Positions 1 to 7,955 of a stretch of DNA of 64,000 bases are shown in pieces (the stretch's first letter is position 1; the number at the start of each line of letters is the position of its first letter). The notes under the pieces are model-generated. The model saw nothing but the letters and a program-made list of their open reading frames with translations. It did no database searches and had not been told where the DNA came from. The position numbers and the translations under genes are program-made. The stretch comes from JAFGMR01 sp964632755 (GTDB taxonomy: Archaea > Halobacteriota > Methanosarcinia > Methanotrichales > Methanotrichaceae): NCBI GenBank assembly GCA_964632755.1, contig CAZWDT010000002.1, positions 23,293 to 87,292 on the forward strand. The letters are read 5' to 3'.

Positions 1-981
1 TTAGGGGTCACCTACGTTCAGGGCCTGATCATCGCAGTCTCAATAGTCGCCGTCTATTACGTCATCGGGGGGCTTCCAGCAATACTCTGGATAAGCTTCA
101 TCCAGGGGATCTTGATGCTTGTAGGGGCCGTTCTGCTCTACGGAAGCCTTTTGCAGAGGGGCGGCGGAATGCAGATCTGGGAGCATATCCCTGCTGCAGT
201 CACCTCCATGAGCGGCTATATGATGCCCTGGGAGAAAAGCTTAGGGATGGCGTTCTCTATCAGCCTGGGCCTCGTTGCCCTGCCCGACCTATTGATCATG
301 ATCTTCTCTGCACGGGATAGGCGGGTGGTACGCTTTGCAGGAATATACGGCCCGATCTCCATTGCGGTATACGCCTTCTGCATCTTCTCAATAGGCGTCC
401 TCGCTTACGGCGCCTTCACAGCGGAGGAGCTTGCACCCTTCGAGAAGAGCCCAGACAGCTTTATTCCTTTCGTTGCAACAACCCTACTTCCACCGGGATT
501 CGATGCCTTGATACTCCTTGCAGCAATCTCCGCGGCCATGTCCACGATAAGCGCGATAGTCCTCGTCACAACCACATCGTTGACTTCGGACATACTGCGC
601 TTCTTCCGGCCGGCGATCTCCGACGACCGTGTCCTTTTGCTCACGCGAGGCCTTGGAGTCGTCCTAATCGGGGTCTCCGCCCTCCTTGCAAACGACATGC
701 CACAGGGGATAGTGCCCCTCGTCTCCGTCAGCATGGGAGTGATTGCTTGTTGCGTCTTCGTGCCGCTGATCTTCGGGCTCTACTGGAATGGCGGCACAGG
801 CCAGGGCTTCGTTGCAAGCCTTCTCGCATCCTTCATATCGGTCGTGCTCTGGCACTTCTATAGCGGATCGGTCATACATCCCGTATTCATTGGCCTGATA
901 TGCGGAACGGTGGCCTACGTAGGAGTAAGCCTGTTTACTGCGGCACCCGGGAAGGAGGCCAAGGGCACGGGACATAAGTAG
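1..981 (+). CDS. Sodium:solute symporter (SSS family), 3' part
   Basis: The reading frame is open from base 1, so the N-terminal part lies outside the window and the visible portion is about 326 residues. It is almost entirely hydrophobic, with eight or so membrane segments separated by short polar loops, and ends in a short charged tail. The loop with ARDRR and the segment around SAAMSTISAIVLVTTT fit the core and later helices of the sodium:solute symporter superfamily (PutP/ActP type), where small and hydroxyl residues line the sodium site. Family members import organic acids or amino acids with Na+. In an aceticlastic methanogen acetate is an attractive substrate, but nothing visible decides this. 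The stop is TAG at 979-981; the next gene is convergent. Confidence 0.75.
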   Translation, partial: LGVTYVQGLIIAVSIVAVYYVIGGLPAILWISFIQGILMLVGAVLLYGSLLQRGGGMQIWEHIPAAVTSMSGYMMPWEKSLGMAFSISLGLVALPDLLIMIFSARDRRVVRFAGIYGPISIAVYAFCIFSIGVLAYGAFTAEELAPFEKSPDSFIPFVATTLLPPGFDALILLAAISAAMSTISAIVLVTTTSLTSDILRFFRPAISDDRVLLLTRGLGVVLIGVSALLANDMPQGIVPLVSVSMGVIACCVFVPLIFGLYWNGGTGQGFVASLLASFISVVLWHFYSGSVIHPVFIGLICGTVAYVGVSLFTAAPGKEAKGTGHK

Positions 982-1069
982 CTGTATAGTAGCTGTGTAT
1001 GCAGAATAAGGACCTTAAGGGGCTGCCCTCTTTATGGGGCGCCCCTTTCTTCATGATTTCTAGGTCTCG

Positions 1070-1372
1070 TCAGACCGTATAGTCGGCAACAAGCCGGTCC
1101 CTGCAGACCTTGCCCACAAAATCGGCCACCTTGATGTGATCTGGGTGGGCTTGGTAGCGATGCAGGCCATCGAGCCCATCGAACTCCGAATATAGGACCA
1201 GGTCGCAGCCCACATTCCCATCCGATATATTGATGCCCACCTCGAATAACTTGATCTCCTCGATGATATCCTTCAGCCCTTCCAGCTGGGCCTTCAACCT
1301 CTGCATGTTCTGCCGCCCATCTGCGTCCTCCGCGAACTCCTTCATCCTGAACATGACGATATGTCTGAGCAT
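1070..1372 (-). CDS. Dabb-family (stress-responsive alpha/beta barrel) protein
   Basis: This 100-residue protein begins MLRHIVMFRMK, the typical opening of Dabb (PF07876) dimeric ferredoxin-like barrels, with later motifs VGINIS, DLVLYSEFD and YQAHPDHIKV matching the family. The ATG at 1372 was chosen because the homologous region starts there and it has a purine-rich GGAGG-type sequence just upstream; a longer in-frame start at 1432 would overlap the preceding gene. Function of Dabb proteins is diverse and no substrate can be inferred. It is the last gene of a six-gene minus-strand cluster. Confidence 0.8.
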   Translation of the reverse strand: MLRHIVMFRMKEFAEDADGRQNMQRLKAQLEGLKDIIEEIKLFEVGINISDGNVGCDLVLYSEFDGLDGLHRYQAHPDHIKVADFVGKVCRDRLVADYTV

Positions 1373-1428
1373 CCCTCCAGCCTCCGCCATGTCGGAGGTT
1401 GTCAGGATTAATAACGCTTTCCGGCCTC

Positions 1429-2025
1429 TCACCTCCAGCCGGCCTCTGGCCTCCTAGGCTCCTCCTGCCATGGGAGGTATCCCTGCCTCGCAAGCTCATC
1501 CACCTCGAAGCTCAGGTACTCCTCCTCCCTCATGCCGGCCCTCGATGCTGCGATGTTCGACGGAAACGTATCGAGCATCGTGTTGTACTCCTGGACTATG
1601 TTGTTGTAGGTGTAGCGGTATCTGGCGATCTCGTCCTCCACTTCCCTTATGGCACTCATGGTCACTGCCACGGCCTCCGAGGTCTTGAGGTCTGGATAGC
1701 TCTCGGCAACGGCGCTGATCTTTCCTATCAGGCCCTGGCTCTCGCCTTGGATGCGGTCCAGGTCCTTAGGCCGGGCCTCCCCAAGGCCGGCTCGAAGGTC
1801 GGTTATGCGCTCGAGCACCTTCCTCTCGAAGTGAGCATAAGCCTCGGTCGAGGCCACAAGCCCCTCGACCATATCGAGCCTCTTCTTCATCGCCACCCTG
1901 ATCTGGGATAATGTGGCCTCTGCTCCGTTTCTAAGGCTTTGAAGGCGGTTGTATAGGCCTACCATGTAGGCTGCAATCGAGATCGCGGCAATCCCTGCCA
2001 GGATGAGGTAGATGAGGAGTGACAT
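1429..2025 (-). CDS. LemA family protein
   Basis: The 198-residue protein has one N-terminal membrane segment (about residues 3-25) followed by a long helical domain. The features are those of LemA: NGAEATLSQIRVAMKKRLDMV after the anchor, a central region around SYPDLKTSE, and a C-terminal stretch EYNTMLDTFPSNIAA. LemA proteins are membrane-anchored four-helix bundles of poorly defined function, often near envelope proteases. It lies 12 bases after the methyltransferase gene and is probably co-transcribed with it. Confidence 0.85.
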   Translation of the reverse strand: MSLLIYLILAGIAAISIAAYMVGLYNRLQSLRNGAEATLSQIRVAMKKRLDMVEGLVASTEAYAHFERKVLERITDLRAGLGEARPKDLDRIQGESQGLIGKISAVAESYPDLKTSEAVAVTMSAIREVEDEIARYRYTYNNIVQEYNTMLDTFPSNIAASRAGMREEEYLSFEVDELARQGYLPWQEEPRRPEAGWR

Positions 2026-2037
2026 GTGTATGCTAGT

Positions 2038-2862
2038 TCATCCCATTCGATATCTATCTGATCCCGATCGACCGAAGACCGCTTCTAGCCGCACCATCCT
2101 CACATGGACCTTCCCCTCATCGTCCGGGGTGTGTGTCTGCAGATATCGGCCGGCTACCTCGGCTACGAACTCCTCCGCCCGGTCCGCCGTGAGCCGCTCC
2201 AGGTAGGGGTGCCACGTCGTCTTGATCCAGGCCTCGAGCCCTCGCCTGCCTGGCTGGACCATATCCTTCTCGATCAGCTCGACGCGGATCGGGACCAGGC
2301 CCGCCTCCTCGATCCAGCCGCGGTACTCCTCCGAATCGAAGAAGCTGTACGGCTCTTCGAACTCGATGAAGCCCTCCTTCCAGCGATCCTCTGCGATCAT
2401 CGATTCTGCGATCATAAGGATCCCGCTTGCGTTTCCCCTGCCCCCGAACTGCAGATACGCCCATCCATTTGGGCCGAGGGCTCGTCCTATGCCTTCGAGG
2501 ACGGGGGGGTGATCCCTCACCCAGTGAAGGCAGGCGAAGGATACAACGAGATCGAACTCCTCCTCGAACTCCAGGCAGCTTGCGTCGCCGCGACAAAAGC
2601 TGAGGTTGGGGTTCGTCGTTGGGGAAAAGCTCTCATTCGCAAAGGAGACCATCTGGGGGGAGATGTCGATCCCGACGGCCGATCCACCGGGAAGCATCTT
2701 TGCAATCTCGGCAGTGATCGATCCATCGCCGCAGCCTATGTCAAGCACTCGCTCATCTCCCCTCAGCTCAAGCTTTGCGATCACCTCCCTCGCCCATCTC
2801 CTCTGCTCCGAGGCGCTCTCGCGATATCCCCTTGGGTCCCACCTCTCGCCATATTCGCGCAT
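2038..2862 (-). CDS. Class I SAM-dependent methyltransferase
   Basis: A 274-residue protein with a Rossmann-type SAM site: motif I VLDIGCGDGS near residues 40-49, an acidic residue in GIDISPQM for the ribose, and LVVSFACLHWVRD as motif IV. The overall pattern resembles trans-aconitate 2-methyltransferase-like and ubiquinone-type small-molecule methyltransferases. The acceptor substrate cannot be predicted. It sits 15 bases downstream of the short GerW-like gene and 12 bases upstream of lemA, in the same tight minus-strand cluster. Confidence 0.8.
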   Translation of the reverse strand: MREYGERWDPRGYRESASEQRRWAREVIAKLELRGDERVLDIGCGDGSITAEIAKMLPGGSAVGIDISPQMVSFANESFSPTTNPNLSFCRGDASCLEFEEEFDLVVSFACLHWVRDHPPVLEGIGRALGPNGWAYLQFGGRGNASGILMIAESMIAEDRWKEGFIEFEEPYSFFDSEEYRGWIEEAGLVPIRVELIEKDMVQPGRRGLEAWIKTTWHPYLERLTADRAEEFVAEVAGRYLQTHTPDDEGKVHVRMVRLEAVFGRSGSDRYRMG

Positions 2863-2877
2863 GAATGCTCGCCGGCT

Positions 2878-3156
2878 CTATCGTTCCATTTGAGGTTCCA
2901 GGCCTCGCAAAATCTCCTCGACCAATGGCAGATCCTTGAGGATTTGGTCGAGGGGGATCTCCTCCCCATCCATGCCAAGGGCTGTTGCGCCAGAAGGCGC
3001 AACGATCACGATGGCCTCCGGGGACTTGGTGACGCTGATGACGCCTCCCCTCGCCCCTGGATGGAATCCATATCTGATTCGGGCGATCGGTATAAGGATT
3101 GCTGAGGGTAGCTCGATGGGTGGATCGGCGGCCATCTCCTCCCAGCATCCCTTCAT
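2878..3156 (-). CDS. Short GerW/YtfJ-like protein
   Basis: A 92-residue protein whose start ATG overlaps the stop of the DUF2953 gene (ATGA, 3153-3156), implying translational coupling. The segment ILIPIARIRYGFHPGARGG resembles the GerW (YtfJ) core of a beta strand, then YGF/FGF, then a glycine-rich turn. The following SPEAIVIVAPSG and the C-terminal helix around LPLVEEIL parallel the layout of the full GerW protein two genes upstream. I infer a shortened GerW paralogue lacking the long N-terminal helix; the assignment rests on pattern similarity only. Confidence 0.55.
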   Translation of the reverse strand: MKGCWEEMAADPPIELPSAILIPIARIRYGFHPGARGGVISVTKSPEAIVIVAPSGATALGMDGEEIPLDQILKDLPLVEEILRGLEPQMER

Positions 3157-3710
3157 ATGGTCCTCCGGGCGATCTTAATTGCCATCCTGAGCACCTTTGC
3201 CGAGGCGAGGAAGGAGAGAATGGGCGCAATCAGGCGATAGGGCCAGAGCCTGAGAGAGCCCTCGGCCGCCCCTTCCAGGCATTCTCGATCGAAGGATGGC
3301 TCGATGCATAGGTCGATGAAGAGTACTCCTGCAATGGCGTAGAGGTATCCAAGCAGCATCCCCGTCTCCGCTGGATCGGCAAGGCCGATCGTGATCGTGC
3401 CCTTCATGTCGCGGATCTGGACTGCTCCAAGACATCCGCGGACCAATCGCCAAATGCGCGCCGCAATCTCGCGATCGCCGAGGATCTCCAGCATCTCCCT
3501 CCACTGGAAGGGCTCCTCGCTGCCCTGCTCGTCCTCATCAGCCGAGCCCAGGGCCTTATCCCTTTCCGTGGCCATATCCGTTCCAACGAGGCCGAAGAGC
3601 CAGCCGAGGCGCACCATTGCCCTTCCCTGGGCGAGCCTAAGCCTGAGGTCGATGGGGATAAAGGGGAGGGCTAGGGCGATTAGGAACAACGCTAGGAGGA
3701 TCGCCATCAT
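3153..3710 (-). CDS. DUF2953 family membrane protein (YtfI-like)
   Basis: A 185-residue protein with an N-terminal membrane segment (about residues 3-20), then strands typical of DUF2953 including IDLRLRLAQGRAMVRLGWLFG, a charged spacer, and the later ITIGLADPAETGMLLGYLYA signature. A second hydrophobic stretch lies near the C-terminus. In Bacillus the DUF2953 protein YtfI is encoded beside the GerW protein YtfJ; the same partner is found here 10 bases upstream, and another GerW-like gene overlaps downstream. Biochemical function is unknown. Confidence 0.75.
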   Translation of the reverse strand: MMAILLALFLIALALPFIPIDLRLRLAQGRAMVRLGWLFGLVGTDMATERDKALGSADEDEQGSEEPFQWREMLEILGDREIAARIWRLVRGCLGAVQIRDMKGTITIGLADPAETGMLLGYLYAIAGVLFIDLCIEPSFDRECLEGAAEGSLRLWPYRLIAPILSFLASAKVLRMAIKIARRTI

Positions 3711-3720
3711 CCATTCGCCC

Positions 3721-4140
3721 TCACTCGGTTACGGGAACGCTTACAGCCTCCTTGGAGGGCTTCTCTTCCTCCTCGCCGTGCTTCTTCATCATCTTTGGGA
3801 CCCCCTCTGCGAGCTTTGGGATGAACTCGGCTGCCTTCTCGAGGAGCATCTGCTGCGTCGACGCCCTTCCTGGATGAAGCTGCTCTATCCTCACGCCCTC
3901 CTTCTCCAGTATGATCACAGCGACTGGCTTGATCGATACGCCGCCGCCGGCGCCTCCGCCCTCGCTTGCTTCCTTCCCCTCCTCGCCTCCCGCGCCAGCG
4001 CCAAATCCCATCTTGATGCTCACGAGGGGGATGATCGTCTTGTCATCGAATGTGGCAGCGTCGCCGACGACCGTCCTTGCAGTCATCACCTTCTCCATCT
4101 CTCCGAACGCTGTCCTCAATAGGTTCTCGATGTTGTTCAT
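3721..4140 (-). CDS. GerW family (YtfJ-like) protein
   Basis: A 139-residue protein starting MNNIENLLRTAFGEMEKVM, followed by IIPLVSIKMGFGAGAGGE and, after a glycine-rich loop, GVSIKPVAVIILEKEGV. This order (N-terminal helix, IIP-V, FG-G-G, then P-AVI-I) is diagnostic of the GerW/YtfJ family. The charged C-terminal tail is variable. The family is named for Bacillus spore germination but also occurs in non-sporulating archaea, where its role is unknown. It is the first gene of the minus-strand cluster; GGAG lies about 7 bases before the ATG and an AT-rich TATA-like stretch at 4155-4165. Confidence 0.85.
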   Translation of the reverse strand: MNNIENLLRTAFGEMEKVMTARTVVGDAATFDDKTIIPLVSIKMGFGAGAGGEEGKEASEGGGAGGGVSIKPVAVIILEKEGVRIEQLHPGRASTQQMLLEKAAEFIPKLAEGVPKMMKKHGEEEEKPSKEAVSVPVTE

Positions 4141-4563
4141 ATTCCCACTCCTAATGTGATAATATATCTCAACCTAGAAAAAGCATTTCTTTCGATGGTC
4201 TCGTATAGTCCCAAAAGCTTCGGCTGAATCTCCGGAGGGCGGAGGTGGCGAAGAATGAAGGCCATATATGCCGCCTTCGCCCACCTATTAACCAAGCCAT
4301 GCTTTGTGGGCATATCCTGGCATTGGTCATCGGTTAAGGGAATTATGTAAATATATGACACTATGAATTTTATAATTTGAGATTCGTAGTAGTAGGGTCG
4401 TTTTGAGGAAAACGACTTCACTTGACTCAGTTCCCACGTCGAGAACCAATGTTGCGATTAGGTCTGTAAACCCAATTCAACCAGAGGCGGACTTAACCGA
4501 TGACACATGCATATCCTGGATGGAAATGCGTCTTATGGCAGGGGGACGAGCTAGGTCGAATTG
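4141..4563. other. AT-rich intergenic region with a hairpin
   Basis: No convincing gene is seen in these 423 bases. The lower end holds the promoter region of the GerW operon. A perfect 8-bp stem with a GAGG loop (GTCGTTTT / AAAACGAC, 4397-4416) lies about 150 bases past the end of the amidotransferase gene and could be a transcript-end structure, although no T-run follows it on the minus strand. The open frames crossing this region have no ribosome-binding site or recognisable composition. Confidence 0.45.
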
Positions 4564-5640
4564 TCATGGCATAATATTAAAAAACGACTGTATTGACTCG
4601 GAGTCCATCCCATAAGACCTCAGAATCTGCCTAATCTGTGGGGTAGAATTCTCCAGATTGTGATTGATATGCCGGAGCCTTTCCTCCGCAGTGGGACGAT
4701 CTATCGCTTTATCTCTAATCATATTGCTCAAGAATAGATCGTAGTCGGAGAACCCTAGCATTTTATATGATATAAAATTTTTTATTAGTGCCAAATTGCA
4801 ATCGGATCGCCAAGAATCTGGAAAATAATCGGGTTTTTGCCAATCCAGCTCGCTTGTAATGGCATCCATGATCCTAGAATCATTATACTTCTCATAAAAG
4901 AAAGGGTGTATCCTCTCAGTATTTGCGCCAAATCCCTTGATGAAATCGCTAGCGCCATATATTAGAATATATGGATTAATATAATACGGATTCTTAAACA
5001 TCTCTTTTAGTATTGCCCATGCCAATTTTAAATGCAGGAGATCATATCTTCCCTTTAAAGCATTAAACGTATACTCTTTGATTCCAAAGAGGCCTAATTT
5101 ATATGATGTGTTTTCATAGTTATTTGTACCATCTAAAATATAGTTTATATCGTATTTATGGAGTAGTTTAGGGATCCATTTGCTTACTCCACCTCGACAA
5201 CCAATACAAAATGTTTGAATCATTCCCGGATTTGGCTCTTTTATCCAAGCTAATAATATCTTTTTAAACAGGTGTCTATTTCTTTTAACATCATTATCTA
5301 TTACAATAATTTTGATGCCTAATTCTTCGGATATTTTCTTTACGTTCTCCTTAGTCCTTTCTGGCATATGCCCGTTATCGTAACAGTAGGCGAGGGGCTG
5401 CAGTCCCCAATCTCTAATCGCTCTTAGCGCTAAATAGCTGCTATCTCTGCCTCCACTTAATCCAATTAGGCAATTAAACTCTTTTGTTTCTGATTTTATT
5501 TTAGTTAGGATCTTATCTAATCCCCCCTCTTCTTTATAAATATATGCGGGTGGTGATCTGCAATAGTTGCATACATTCTCAGAGTCAAATGTTATGAAGG
5601 GATGTGCATTTGAGAGCAAGCATGTGCTGCAATAATTCAT
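4564..5640 (-). CDS. N-acetyl sugar amidotransferase (PP-loop, WbpG/PseA type)
   Basis: This 358-residue protein opens with a zinc-ribbon-like pair of CxxC motifs (Cys4/Cys7 and Cys24/Cys27), followed by an ATP-pyrophosphatase P-loop SGGRDSS at residues 62-68 and a later CIGCRGG cysteine cluster. That order defines the N-acetyl sugar amidotransferase family, which uses ammonia and ATP to make acetamidino groups on surface sugars. Base composition is clearly more AT-rich than the surrounding genes (many AAA, ATA and TTT codons), suggesting horizontal acquisition. No dedicated glutaminase or HisF-like partner is seen beside it. It is the outermost gene of the glycan locus and runs opposite to the GT2 gene. 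Confidence 0.8.
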   Translation of the reverse strand: MNYCSTCLLSNAHPFITFDSENVCNYCRSPPAYIYKEEGGLDKILTKIKSETKEFNCLIGLSGGRDSSYLALRAIRDWGLQPLAYCYDNGHMPERTKENVKKISEELGIKIIVIDNDVKRNRHLFKKILLAWIKEPNPGMIQTFCIGCRGGVSKWIPKLLHKYDINYILDGTNNYENTSYKLGLFGIKEYTFNALKGRYDLLHLKLAWAILKEMFKNPYYINPYILIYGASDFIKGFGANTERIHPFFYEKYNDSRIMDAITSELDWQKPDYFPDSWRSDCNLALIKNFISYKMLGFSDYDLFLSNMIRDKAIDRPTAEERLRHINHNLENSTPQIRQILRSYGMDSESIQSFFNIMP

Positions 5641-5943
5641 ATTATGTGTCTGGTCTATATCCTTAAAACGTTTTGGTTATTCGATCAGCATCTCTAGCAT
5701 GCGCACGATATCGAGCAAGTACAGGCAAGATTTTATATATCGAACCGGACCATTTTATTTGGAAAGACAGCTCCATTGGCGGTGGCCTGGTCCACGATGG
5801 CGGATCAGATGAAATATCTTTGGAAGCTCCAACGGACGATCCCGACGGATGGAGACAAAGGGTGTGTCGCCAGAAAAGAATATAAAACGTCGATCCTAAA
5901 GCATGATGCTGATAATCTGGGGGGGGGTCTCGGGTGATATCGG
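5641..5943 (+). promoter_or_regulatory. Divergent intergenic region with TATA box for the glycan operon
   Basis: This 303-base region separates the divergent amidotransferase and GT2 genes. On the plus strand AGAATATAAAACG at 5877-5889 is a good archaeal TATA box, about 60 bases before the GT2 start. A second candidate, TTTTATATATCG near 5730-5741, lies further upstream. A 70-codon open frame crossing the region contains the TATA element and is judged non-coding. Confidence 0.5.
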
Positions 5944-6891
5944 ATGTATAAGGGGAGGAGGATCTGTGCTGTCGTTCCAGCCTTCAACGAGGAGCGGCTC
6001 ATAGAGAGGACGCTTTGCTCGATGCCGGATCTGGTCGACAGGACATACGTCGTCGACGACGGATCCTCGGATGGGACGGCTGGACTCGCGCTCTCAATGG
6101 CCGAGGTGGACGAGCGGATCCAATTGATCGCCCATGATCGCAATATGGGCGTAGGTGCCGCTATTGCGAGCGGATATAAGGCGGCTCTTGCCGGTGGCAT
6201 GGATATCGCCGTCGTGATGGCTGGCGACGACCAGATGGATCCCGCGGCGATGACATCCCTCCTCGATCCCATTGTGGGGGGAAGGGTCGACTACTCCAAG
6301 GGAAACCGCCTGTTCAGCCGGGAGTACTGGCAGGGCATGAGCAGATGGCGCTTCGTCGGAAATGCCATGCTCACCTTTCTGACCAAGATCTCCTCGGGAT
6401 ACTGGGATCTGATGGACCCTCAAAACGGCTACACAGCGATCAGCCGCCGCGCGTTAGAGAGCATCGACGTGGACTCATTATACCCAGGATACGGCTACTG
6501 CAACGACCTCCTCGTCAAGCTGAACGTCTATGGCTTTCGGGCTGTCGACGTGGTCATTCCTGCAAGGTATGGGGATGAGAAGTCAAAGATCAAATACCGA
6601 ATGTACATACCCAAGGTATCGCTCCTCCTTTTATGCGACTTCTTCTGGAGGCTGAAGGTCAAGTACATATGCATGGACTTTCATCCCCTCGTCCTCTTCT
6701 ACATCCTGGGCGTGGTGCTCGTTCCTCTAGGAATGCTGGTTGCCATATACTCCATCTACTACAAGTTCGTGCTCGGAGGCTCTCTCTTCATAAGGGGCGT
6801 CCTCTCGTTTCTCATACTGATACTCGGGATGCAGTTCCTCTTCTTTGCCATGCTCTTCGATATGCAGGACAACAATCGCGAGGAGCGATGA
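5944..6891 (+). CDS. Glycosyltransferase family 2 with C-terminal membrane anchor
   Basis: A 315-residue protein with a GT-A fold: VVPAFNEE at the N-terminus, VDDGSSDGT at residues 37-45, and the metal-binding AGDDQMDP at 93-100. These match dolichol-phosphate mannosyltransferase/DPM1-like GT2 enzymes that transfer a sugar from a nucleotide donor to a polyprenyl phosphate. Two hydrophobic segments after about residue 240 anchor it. It is the first gene of a five-gene plus-strand run; its stop overlaps the next start (ATGA, 6888-6891). Donor sugar unknown. Confidence 0.88.
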   Translation: MYKGRRICAVVPAFNEERLIERTLCSMPDLVDRTYVVDDGSSDGTAGLALSMAEVDERIQLIAHDRNMGVGAAIASGYKAALAGGMDIAVVMAGDDQMDPAAMTSLLDPIVGGRVDYSKGNRLFSREYWQGMSRWRFVGNAMLTFLTKISSGYWDLMDPQNGYTAISRRALESIDVDSLYPGYGYCNDLLVKLNVYGFRAVDVVIPARYGDEKSKIKYRMYIPKVSLLLLCDFFWRLKVKYICMDFHPLVLFYILGVVLVPLGMLVAIYSIYYKFVLGGSLFIRGVLSFLILILGMQFLFFAMLFDMQDNNREER

Positions 6892-7940
6892 GGATACTGA
6901 TCGATACGGGCCACCCGGCCCATGTCCATCTCTTCAAGAACTTCATCTGGGAGATGGAGCGGCGCGGGCATCGGATAAGGGTCACTGCGAGAGATAAGGA
7001 GGTGACGCTTCAATTGCTCTCTGCCTATGGCATCCCCCATCTGCCGATAGGCAGAGCCAGCCATAGGGGATACGGCCTCCTTCGGGAGTGGATTGAAAGG
7101 GATTTGCTGATCTACAGGGAGGCGAGGAGGTTTCGGCCGGACTGCCTCATAGGCGTCCTAAATCCAGCCGTTGCCCATTCGAGCAAGCTTATTGGCCGAA
7201 AGTCCCTGATATTCACCGACACAGAGCCTGAGGCCGTGGGCTTTCCGCTCGCAGATATGCTGACCCTTCCATTCGCTGACGTGATCCTTGCCCCAACATC
7301 TGTGAGGCACGACTACGGCAGGAGGGCTGTGCGGGTGAAAAGCTATAAGGAGCTCGCCTACCTTCACCCCGACAACTTCCGCCCGGATGAGGGGGTGGTG
7401 AGGGATCTTGGCCTCTCTCCCGACGGGTACGTCATTCTCCGCTTCATCAGCTGGAATTCCTACCACGACAGGGGCCGGAATGGCCTCTCGATCGAGGGCA
7501 AGAGAAGGCTTGTGGAGGAGATCGGAAGGCATTCGAGGGTCCTCATCTCCTCCGAGTCGCCGCTTCCCCGGGACCTCGAACGCTTCCGCCTCGAAATCTC
7601 CCCGGAGAAGCTGCACCATCTCCTCTTCTATGCGAAGATGCTCGTCTGCGATTCTCAGACGATGGCAACCGAGGCCGGGGTGCTCGGATGCCCGGTTATC
7701 AGATGCAACTCCTTCGTGGGCCGAAGGGATATGGGAAACTTCATCGAGCTGGAGGAGAAGTACGAACTCATCATGAACTGCAGGGAGGAAGGAGAGGCGC
7801 TTGAAAAGGCGCTCGACCTGGTAGCAACCCCTGATATCAAGTCCATCTGGCAGGAGCGAAGAAAGAGGTGCTTGAGGGACAAGATTGACCTATCTCGATT
7901 CATGGTAGATCTTGTGGAAGAGCTCCCTTTTGGGAGATGA
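6888..7940 (+). CDS. DUF354 family protein (GT-B-like)
   Basis: A 350-residue protein beginning MRILIDTGHPAHVHLFKNF, the typical DUF354 (PF04007) opening. Later motifs include a His-Gly-Arg-like loop and a C-terminal region with ESPLPRDLE and CDSQTMATEAGVLGCP, which matches the nucleotide-sugar-binding end of GT-B folds such as UDP-GlcNAc 2-epimerases. DUF354 proteins are common in archaeal and bacterial glycan loci but their reaction is not established. The start at 6888 is set by the four-base overlap with the GT2 gene; a longer frame runs inside that gene and is not used. Confidence 0.85.
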   Translation: MRILIDTGHPAHVHLFKNFIWEMERRGHRIRVTARDKEVTLQLLSAYGIPHLPIGRASHRGYGLLREWIERDLLIYREARRFRPDCLIGVLNPAVAHSSKLIGRKSLIFTDTEPEAVGFPLADMLTLPFADVILAPTSVRHDYGRRAVRVKSYKELAYLHPDNFRPDEGVVRDLGLSPDGYVILRFISWNSYHDRGRNGLSIEGKRRLVEEIGRHSRVLISSESPLPRDLERFRLEISPEKLHHLLFYAKMLVCDSQTMATEAGVLGCPVIRCNSFVGRRDMGNFIELEEKYELIMNCREEGEALEKALDLVATPDIKSIWQERRKRCLRDKIDLSRFMVDLVEELPFGR

Positions 7941-7955
7941 GGGCGGCAGATCGCG

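Noticed and set aside
4137..4421. A 94-codon minus-strand frame before the GerW gene
   Set aside because: It covers the GerW promoter region and a hairpin, and its composition looks like translated intergenic DNA.
5673..5885. A 70-codon plus-strand frame before the GT2 gene
   Set aside because: It contains the likely TATA boxes and has no ribosome-binding site.
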